Assembly: GCA_959599095.1 (NCBI GenBank)
Contig: CAUGGC010000001.1
Coordinates: 96,757-160,756, forward strand
Length of the DNA stretch: 64,000 nt
DNA from: an uncultured Collinsella sp.
GTDB taxonomy: Bacteria; Actinomycetota; Coriobacteriia; Coriobacteriales; Coriobacteriaceae
Reading direction: 5' to 3'
The stretch's first letter is position 1, and each line of letters opens with the position of its first letter. The notes under the pieces are model-generated. The model was not told where the DNA came from. It ran no database searches and saw only the letters and a list, made by a program, of their open reading frames with translations. Both the position numbers and the translations under genes were made by a program. This document shows positions 58,753-64,000 of the stretch, piece by piece.

Positions 58753-60204
58753 CTACTCGACCGTATCGACCGTTGCCGCCACGTTGCCGTCTGCCATGCG
58801 CACGCGAATGGCGTCACCGGGCTTAAAGGTCTTGGCGCTCGTGGCCACCCCATCATCGCTGTACGCGATGGAATAACCACGGGCAAGCACCTTGAGCGGC
58901 GACAGGGCATCGAGCGAGGCTGCCGCACGGCCCAGGTCGGATGCTGGCTTGTTGAGCATCGTGCGCCCCTGGTACTCCAGGCGGGAGCTTGCGAGCGTGA
59001 GCGCATGGCGCTTGCCATCGAGTCCTGAGGTGCTTGCGATCAAGCGCTCGGGCAGACGCTCAAAGTTGGAGCGGAATGCCCCAACCGAACGCGTTATGGC
59101 GCCGGACAAACGATCGGCCGTCAGGGCAAGCTCAGACTCGCGACGCTCAACCATAAACGTTGGGTCGTTGAGGAACGGGCGGCACGCAGCCGCATCGAGC
59201 GCATCGCCCAAGCGAGCCGTATAGGTATCCCAGGCACGGCGACCGCGCTGATCGAGCATCTCCAGGTCGACCTGGGCCGACCCAATCATCGATGCCATCG
59301 CAGCACCCAGACGTTGATAGCGCGCCTCGAGCACATCGGCCAACTCCGTCATAGCCGGCGCCACCGATTCGGCCGCCGCCGTAGGCGTGGAGGCGCGACG
59401 GTCGCTCACCATGTCGCAAATCGAGGTATCGGGCTCATGGCCAATGCCGGTCACCACGGGCACGGGACAAGCCGCCACCGCGCGGGCAAGCTCCTCGTCA
59501 TTAAAGGTCATGAGGTCCTCAAAGGAGCCGCCGCCGCGCACCAACAAAATACAGTCGGGCGCCGGCGTAATGGAAGCGGCGCGGCGCAGGCCCTCAATGA
59601 GCTCTGTCGGCGCACCCTCGCCTTGTACCTTGGCACCCACGCAGACGAGCTCGACGAGCGGGTTGCGACGACGCAATGTGCGCTTGACGTCGTCGATTAC
59701 GGCACCCGAAAGCGAGGTGACGACCGCCACGCGGGAGCAGAACACCGGGATGCGGCGCTTGCGCGCTTCGTCCATCAGACCCTCACGGCGTAGCTTTTCG
59801 GCCAGTTGCGCCACTTGTTGACGCAGCAGACCCTCCCCCGCCAGCGAAAACGAGCGAGCGACAAAGCTCATGCGGCCCGTAGCCTTATAGAGATTGAAGC
59901 TGCCCTTAAAGCTCACCTGCATACCGTCGCGCAGATCGAACGTGCGCTTGAGATAGGCACCCTTCCAAATGATGCAGTCAACGGCGGCCGAATCGTCCTT
60001 GATCTGGAAATAGCAGTGGCCGCTTCGGGCGTTAGGACCACGAAAACCCGTGACCTCGCCCAAGACGCTCAGCTGCGGAATGGCATCGAGCGCACCGGCG
60101 GCAATCTCCACCGCCTGGCTCACGCTGAGCTCCTTGCGCTCTTGCTCGTCCGAACCGTCGAACTCGGCGGAAACGGCATTACCGGTTAGGTTCCAGCCTG
60201 CCAC
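58753..60204 (-). CDS. xseA: Exodeoxyribonuclease VII large subunit
   Basis: 483 residues from GTG 60204 (AAAGGAGG six bases upstream). N-terminal OB fold (LSVLGEVTGFRGPNARSGHCYFQIKDDSAAVDCIIW), then the nuclease domain with VVTSLSGAVIDDVKRTLRRRNP, CILLVRGGGSFEDLMTFNDEELARAV and VVTGIGHEPDTSICDMVSDRRASTPTAAAE. Degrades single-stranded DNA from both ends with XseB. Confidence 0.95.
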   Translation of the reverse strand: MAGWNLTGNAVSAEFDGSDEQERKELSVSQAVEIAAGALDAIPQLSVLGEVTGFRGPNARSGHCYFQIKDDSAAVDCIIWKGAYLKRTFDLRDGMQVSFKGSFNLYKATGRMSFVARSFSLAGEGLLRQQVAQLAEKLRREGLMDEARKRRIPVFCSRVAVVTSLSGAVIDDVKRTLRRRNPLVELVCVGAKVQGEGAPTELIEGLRRAASITPAPDCILLVRGGGSFEDLMTFNDEELARAVAACPVPVVTGIGHEPDTSICDMVSDRRASTPTAAAESVAPAMTELADVLEARYQRLGAAMASMIGSAQVDLEMLDQRGRRAWDTYTARLGDALDAAACRPFLNDPTFMVERRESELALTADRLSGAITRSVGAFRSNFERLPERLIASTSGLDGKRHALTLASSRLEYQGRTMLNKPASDLGRAAASLDALSPLKVLARGYSIAYSDDGVATSAKTFKPGDAIRVRMADGNVAATVDTVE

Positions 60205-60273
60205 GCAGCCTCCTTTCGTTATCGAGCACAGAGGCTCCGGCCCCGTGCGAAATTAAGTCCAACACATAGTACA

Positions 60274-60303
60274 GCGCCGCGAGGACACGAATCCCCGCGG
60301 CGC
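60274..60303 (-). terminator. GC-rich hairpin after the YugP-type gene
   Basis: Perfect 8-bp GCGCCGCG / CGCGGCGC stem downstream of the metalloprotease stop. There is no strong U-tract, so termination is uncertain. Confidence 0.45.
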
Positions 60304-60319
60304 CTGCCTGTCCCATTTG

Positions 60320-61024
60320 TTATCGGTTGGAGTTTCTGTTGTAGCGAGCCATAAGGTAGAGCAACTGAATGATCGAAGTGAGCGCTGCAGCCACATAGGT
60401 AAGCGCGGCTGCCGTCAGTACCTTCTTGGCGCCGTTGACCTGCTTGGAGCTCATGCCCGACTGCTCGATGTACGCCACAGCACGTCGGCTGGCGTCAATC
60501 TCGACAGGCAACGTAACGAGTTGGAACAGCACACTAAACGAGAAGAAGATCAACGCGAGGGTCGTGAGCCCGGCAATGTTCATAAACAGGCCCAAGAGTA
60601 ACACGATGGTCCAGGTGTTCTGGGTAAAGTTGACGACCGGCACGAGGGCGGTACGCACTTTCATCATGGCATAGCCGCTTTGACGCTGGGCGGCATGGCC
60701 CGCCTCGTGGCAGGCGACGGCAACGCTTGCGACCGAACCGCCCGAACGGTTGGCATCCGACAGATACAGGTTGTTGTCCTGCGGGTTGTAATGGTCGGTG
60801 AGCTCGCCAGCGACACCCTTGATACCCACGGCGCTACAACCGTTGGCATCGAGCATGCGGCGAGCGACTGTGGCACCCGTATCGCCGTCCGAGCGAACCT
60901 TGGACCAGGTTTTGTACGTCGAGTTGATATAGTTCTGTGCGGCAAGGCCAAGCACCGTGCAGACAAGAACAACCAGCAGGTACAGCGGGTCGATGCCAAA
61001 GCCGTATCCATAGTAATAAGGCAT
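60320..61024 (-). CDS. YugP-type membrane zinc metallopeptidase
   Basis: 234 residues from ATG 61024 (GGAGGAATTCGC upstream). One membrane helix at about 10-30, then a soluble part with the zinc motif ACHEAGHAAQ (H-E-x-x-H) near residue 108, and two or three more helices. SGMSSKQVNGAKKVLTAAALTYVAAAL near the end is typical of the YugP family. It is an uncharacterised membrane protease family. Confidence 0.9.
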   Translation of the reverse strand: MPYYYGYGFGIDPLYLLVVLVCTVLGLAAQNYINSTYKTWSKVRSDGDTGATVARRMLDANGCSAVGIKGVAGELTDHYNPQDNNLYLSDANRSGGSVASVAVACHEAGHAAQRQSGYAMMKVRTALVPVVNFTQNTWTIVLLLGLFMNIAGLTTLALIFFSFSVLFQLVTLPVEIDASRRAVAYIEQSGMSSKQVNGAKKVLTAAALTYVAAALTSIIQLLYLMARYNRNSNR

Positions 61025-61088
61025 GCGAATTCCTCCGAGTCGAGTTACACGTTGGAGGCATTTTACCCACTCAACCGGCTAGGCTTCC

Positions 61089-62222
61089 CTACAGGAGCTC
61101 GATTTTGCCGTCCTTCACCGTCAACCCCATATTGCCGGAAAGCAGATCGTCTAGGCGCGAGCCCACAAGCTCAAAGCGCCAACCTTCGCGCAGGCGGCTC
61201 TGCTCGGGATGCTCAATGTAGTCGGCCAGGTCATCGCGCGAGGCAATGACCGAGGTCGCAACGCCTGAGCGCTCGGCAACCAGGCGGATAAGCGCATACA
61301 TAAGGTCAGTCACGCTCTCCAGCTCCGGCGAAATCTGACGATGTCCGCGCACCAAGAGCGGCAGGCGATCGTGCGGACAGCTCGCACCGCGCTTGATGGC
61401 CATGAGCGCACCGTCCACGTCGCGCTCCCCCAATTGATCGGTACCGCGAATGCTACGGAACTCCTCAACGCGCACGGGATTGCGCTTAACGAGCGCTAGC
61501 AGCGTGTCGTCGGACATGACCCACTTGCGCGGGATGTTACGGCGCTCGGCGCGGTCCTCGCGCCAGGCGGCGAGCTCGCGCGCGATACCCAGCTGATGAC
61601 GGCTGCACGAATTGATGCGCTTGACCTTGCGGAACGCCTCGTGGCGATCGGCGCGATAGTGCGACTCGTCAGCCAGCGGGCGCAGCTCGTCGAGCACCCA
61701 GTCCACACGGCCCAGCTCGCGCAGGCGGCTCATCATCTCGGTATAGGCGACGATCAGGTACTTGACGTCATCGATCGCATACTCAATCTGCTTATCGGTC
61801 AGCGGGCGGCGCGACCAGTCGGTCAGTGACTCGGTCTTGGGCAGCGATACGCCGCAGAACGTCTGAACAAGCGCGCCATACGAAATCTGCTGGCGCTCGC
61901 CCAAAAAGGCGGCGGCGACCTGCGTATCGAAAATCGGTCGTGGCAGCACGCCCACGGTATGGAGCATGACCTCCATATCCTGCGAGCACGCGTGGAAGAC
62001 CTTGGTCACGCTCTCGTCGGCCATAAGCTCGGCCAGCGGCGATAGGTCGTCGATTACCAGGGGATCGACCGCGACGCTCTCAGCAGGGGTGGCAATCTGA
62101 ACCAAACATAGACGCGGATGGAACGTGCGCTCGCGCAAAAACTCGGTATCGACGGCAATCGCGTCGAACTCACGGGCGCGCTGGCAAAAGTCGAGTAGAG
62201 CCTGATGTGTGGAAATGTACAT
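61089..62222 (-). CDS. rnd: Ribonuclease D
   Basis: 377 residues from ATG 62222. DEDD exonuclease motifs: IAVDTEFLRERTFHPRLCLVQIAT, VFHACSQDMEVM, and YAIDDVKYLIVAYTEM, followed by an HRDC-type helical domain. It trims the 3' ends of tRNA and other small RNAs. The ribosome site is weak (GGGTTG). The last segment VGLTVKDGKIELL-like tail is charged. Confidence 0.92.
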   Translation of the reverse strand: MYISTHQALLDFCQRAREFDAIAVDTEFLRERTFHPRLCLVQIATPAESVAVDPLVIDDLSPLAELMADESVTKVFHACSQDMEVMLHTVGVLPRPIFDTQVAAAFLGERQQISYGALVQTFCGVSLPKTESLTDWSRRPLTDKQIEYAIDDVKYLIVAYTEMMSRLRELGRVDWVLDELRPLADESHYRADRHEAFRKVKRINSCSRHQLGIARELAAWREDRAERRNIPRKWVMSDDTLLALVKRNPVRVEEFRSIRGTDQLGERDVDGALMAIKRGASCPHDRLPLLVRGHRQISPELESVTDLMYALIRLVAERSGVATSVIASRDDLADYIEHPEQSRLREGWRFELVGSRLDDLLSGNMGLTVKDGKIELL

Positions 62223-62320
62223 ATCAACCCATCGAATAAGGTTAGGCCCGAAAAACACGGGTAGGATATCGGCATTGCCTTACAACTATACTCGGTTAGT
62301 CACAGAACGGGAACGTAAGT

Positions 62321-63238
62321 ATGCGCTGCCTTATCATCCACAACCCGGCATCGGGCCCCAGCTCAGATGAAATCTACGCATTCACGCACGCCCTCGCGCA
62401 GGGCGGCGACGAGGTCGTGATGCGTTTTATCGGCGATGGCATGGAGCCCGAGGATGCCGTGGCAGACGTGCGCGAGTTTGACCGCGTGGTCGTTTCGGGC
62501 GGCGACGGCACCGTCTCCAACGTGCTCGACCAGATGCGCGGGTGCGGTGTCCCCACGCTCGTCTTCCCCTCCGGCACAGCCTGCCTGTTCTTCAACAACA
62601 TCGGCAATGCCCCCGAGGCAGCGGCGCTCGCCAAGGCCTGCCGTGCCGGTCGCACGGTCAAAGTCGACATGGGTGAGCTCTTTTGGCTCGACGAGAACGG
62701 CAACGAGAAGCGCCACGGCTTTATCATCATCGCCGGCTCGGGCTTCGACGCCGAGATCATGATGAAGGCCGCCCCCACCAAAAACGACATCGGCGAGATC
62801 GCCTACTTCCTCTCCGCGCTCGCCACGCCCAATCCCACGGTGGCGCACTTTACGATTGAGCATGACGGCATTGTCGAGGAGCTCGACGGCATCTGCTGCA
62901 TGGCCGGCAACACCTCGGTCATCCAAAACGACATCAACCTGTTCCCCGACTGCCGTATGAACGATGGCATGGTCGACATTGCGGTCATCGAACCCGTGCG
63001 CACCGTGCAGCTGCTACCTACCGTGATCACCGCCGCACTCGACCCCGCCGGCAAGGTACTCGGGCGCCCGCAGTTCAAGATCATCCAGACCAAGGAAGCC
63101 AAGATCACCTGCACCCCGTCGCTGGGCATGCAGTTCGATGGCGAGATTATCTCCAGCAATTCGGGCGTCTTTGGAGCCCGCGCGCTTCCACAATGCCTCG
63201 ACCTCATCGTCGACGAATTCTCCCCGCTCGGAAAATAG
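62321..63238 (+). CDS. Diacylglycerol/lipid kinase-family protein
   Basis: 305 residues. MRCLIIHNPASGPSSDE and the nucleotide motif VVSGGDGTVSNVLDQM (about 62-77), then LVFPSGTACLFFNNIG, where the usual PLGTGND is replaced by PSGTACLF. C-terminal beta domain with GMQFDGEII. YegS/DgkB-like proteins phosphorylate lipids; the altered loop makes the substrate uncertain. A small membrane protein gene follows with its ribosome site overlapping this stop. Confidence 0.85.
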   Translation: MRCLIIHNPASGPSSDEIYAFTHALAQGGDEVVMRFIGDGMEPEDAVADVREFDRVVVSGGDGTVSNVLDQMRGCGVPTLVFPSGTACLFFNNIGNAPEAAALAKACRAGRTVKVDMGELFWLDENGNEKRHGFIIIAGSGFDAEIMMKAAPTKNDIGEIAYFLSALATPNPTVAHFTIEHDGIVEELDGICCMAGNTSVIQNDINLFPDCRMNDGMVDIAVIEPVRTVQLLPTVITAALDPAGKVLGRPQFKIIQTKEAKITCTPSLGMQFDGEIISSNSGVFGARALPQCLDLIVDEFSPLGK

Positions 63239-63247
63239 GAGGACCCT

Positions 63248-63340
63248 ATGAACGACAATCCCCTGCTCGGCTTTATCATCATCGTTTTGGCCATGCTCGT
63301 CGGCTATGCGATCAACGTGATTCACCGCCGGAAGAAGTAA
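63248..63340 (+). CDS. 30-residue single-pass membrane protein
   Basis: ATG 63248 is preceded by AGGAGG with ideal spacing, the TAG stop of the lipid-kinase gene being part of it. The peptide is a short Asn/Asp start, one hydrophobic helix (LLGFIIIVLAMLVGYAINVI) and a basic HRRKK end, so its C-terminus should face the cytoplasm. A perfect intrinsic terminator follows 36 bp later. Function is unknown; it may accompany the kinase-like protein. Confidence 0.7.
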   Translation: MNDNPLLGFIIIVLAMLVGYAINVIHRRKK

Positions 63341-63646
63341 TTCCACATTGGTATGATATTCATCCAATTATCGTCTCCCCTGCTGTTTATGCATTTGCCA
63401 AACAGCAGGGGATTTTCATTTCAGGCATTCCCAGCTACTTTATTCGGCTACAGTAATTACAGGGCGTCTTTATTAAAGTAAAGCTACAAACTGAGTACAA
63501 TTAACCGCTCGTCGCATATTTCATCACGCTTATCGAGTAAGTGTCTTTCATAGATGAATATTGTTTCCAGTTCGTTACGCTAATGGGGCGTCTTTATTGG
63601 CTGAAGCCCTCTGGCGACAGAGGGCTTTCGCACGCTGGGAGGGAAA
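63341..63646. other. 306-bp intergenic region before the C69 peptidase
   Basis: Contains a terminator (63376-63416), two copies of GGGCGTCTTTATT (near 63463 and 63587), and a hairpin 63604-63612/63619-63627 just upstream of the next ribosome site. No ORF. Confidence 0.7.
63376..63416 (+). terminator. Intrinsic terminator after the small membrane protein gene
   Basis: Perfect 13-bp stem 63376-63388 / 63400-63412, loop of 11, followed by TTTT. Confidence 0.88.
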
Positions 63647-63979
63647 ATGAGGAAAACTCACCCCGTCAACGCGCTCAAGAAGCTAGGCATAGGCCTCGCC
63701 TTTGGAGCTGCAACCATCATGTCCATGCCGACATCTGCGCTCGCCTGCACGCAGATGTACATGGGCAAAAACTATACGGCCGACGGCAATACGTACTACG
63801 GCCGCGCCGAGGACTTTGGCAAGCGCTATCTTAAGCACTACGGCATCGAACCTGCCCACGAACCTGGCTTTAAGTACAGCTCGATTGAATCTGCTTTTGA
63901 ATACACTTCGAACAAGCCTACCTATCGTTACAGCTATGTACGCGACCACCCATTACAGTCTGAAGTGGGCCACCGATAA
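63647..63979 (+). CDS. C69-type secreted dipeptidase, N-terminal part with early stop
   Basis: 110 residues from ATG 63647 (GGGAGG upstream). A signal peptide ends S-A-L-A, which would expose Cys34 as the N-terminal nucleophile of an Ntn hydrolase: CTQMYMGKNYTADGNTYYGRAEDF is typical of peptidase family C69 (PepD-like). Family members have about 450-550 residues. Here the frame stops at 63979 after YSYVRD. Another frame just beyond reads NFDGEHS, so a frameshift is possible. The window ends at 64000, so the rest cannot be judged. Confidence 0.65.
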   Translation: MRKTHPVNALKKLGIGLAFGAATIMSMPTSALACTQMYMGKNYTADGNTYYGRAEDFGKRYLKHYGIEPAHEPGFKYSSIESAFEYTSNKPTYRYSYVRDHPLQSEVGHR

Positions 63980-64000
63980 ATTTCGATGGCGAGCATTCGG

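Noticed and set aside
1..64000. tRNA genes, rRNA, CRISPR arrays, insertion sequences or prophage
   Set aside because: No cloverleaf in the intergenic regions, no regularly spaced repeats, and no transposase or phage genes; the only recombinase is a Xer-type protein in a housekeeping context.

Overview
The window is a high-GC, gene-dense bacterial chromosome segment. It looks like an actinobacterium of the class Coriobacteriia, most plausibly a gut Collinsella. That placement is an inference from four things: a dcw cluster with SepF and DivIVA but no ftsA, arginine deiminase fermentation genes, Pta/AckA acetate metabolism, and a mix of actinobacterial and Firmicute-like families. No rRNA, tRNA, CRISPR array, prophage or insertion sequence was found.

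Layout. 1-3060 (minus): an SGNH hydrolase cut by the left edge, a PARG-like macrodomain protein, a Bax-inhibitor-1 membrane protein and a small unknown protein. 3311-5051 (plus): a PiT phosphate transporter with its DUF47 partner. 5334-5864: a nitroreductase. 6031-29645 (all minus): a division and murein cluster, read from its promoter as mraZ, rsmH, ftsL-like, ftsI, murF, mraY, murD, ftsW, murG, murC, murB, ftsQ, ftsZ, pgeF, then a complete pstSCAB-phoU operon, then yggS, sepF, yggT, divIVA. The pst operon sits inside the normally contiguous ylm segment. pgeF overlaps pstS by ATGA and has a PHO-box-like repeat upstream. 30108-34968: xerD, pyrG, a winged-helix regulator and a DUF1846 protein.

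35523-42580 is an arginine-catabolism island: a YfcC-type carrier, ornithine carbamoyltransferase, arginine deiminase (copy 1), an aminotransferase, and arginine deiminase (copy 2). The two deiminase genes are identical over 1,267 bp but have diverged flanks. Both promoters keep a pair of ACCGTTC half-sites exactly 21 bp apart at the same distance from the -10, which is the signature of a LytTR-family response regulator. A third such pair lies further upstream of copy 1.

43130-49294 (plus): polyphosphate kinase, an m5U RNA methyltransferase, a DJ-1/PfpI protein, Maf and a P1-family peptidase. 49667-51893 (minus): a glycosyltransferase and UDP-galactopyranose mutase. 52126-55725: phosphotransacetylase convergent with two tandem acetate kinases. 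55847-63340: an MFS transporter, a LysR regulator, HIT, XseB, XseA, a YugP-type protease, RNase D, a lipid-kinase-like protein and a 30-residue membrane protein. 63647 onward: the start of a C69-type secreted peptidase that appears interrupted.

The non-coding DNA is notable. Several very long nested inverted repeats sit at the 3' ends of genes (5054-5168, 30007-30076, 35243-35340, 49307-49431, 49525-49634). The last two share a core in opposite orientations, and two base pairs of its inner stem differ by compensatory changes, so a folded structure seems to be under selection or spreading as a unit.
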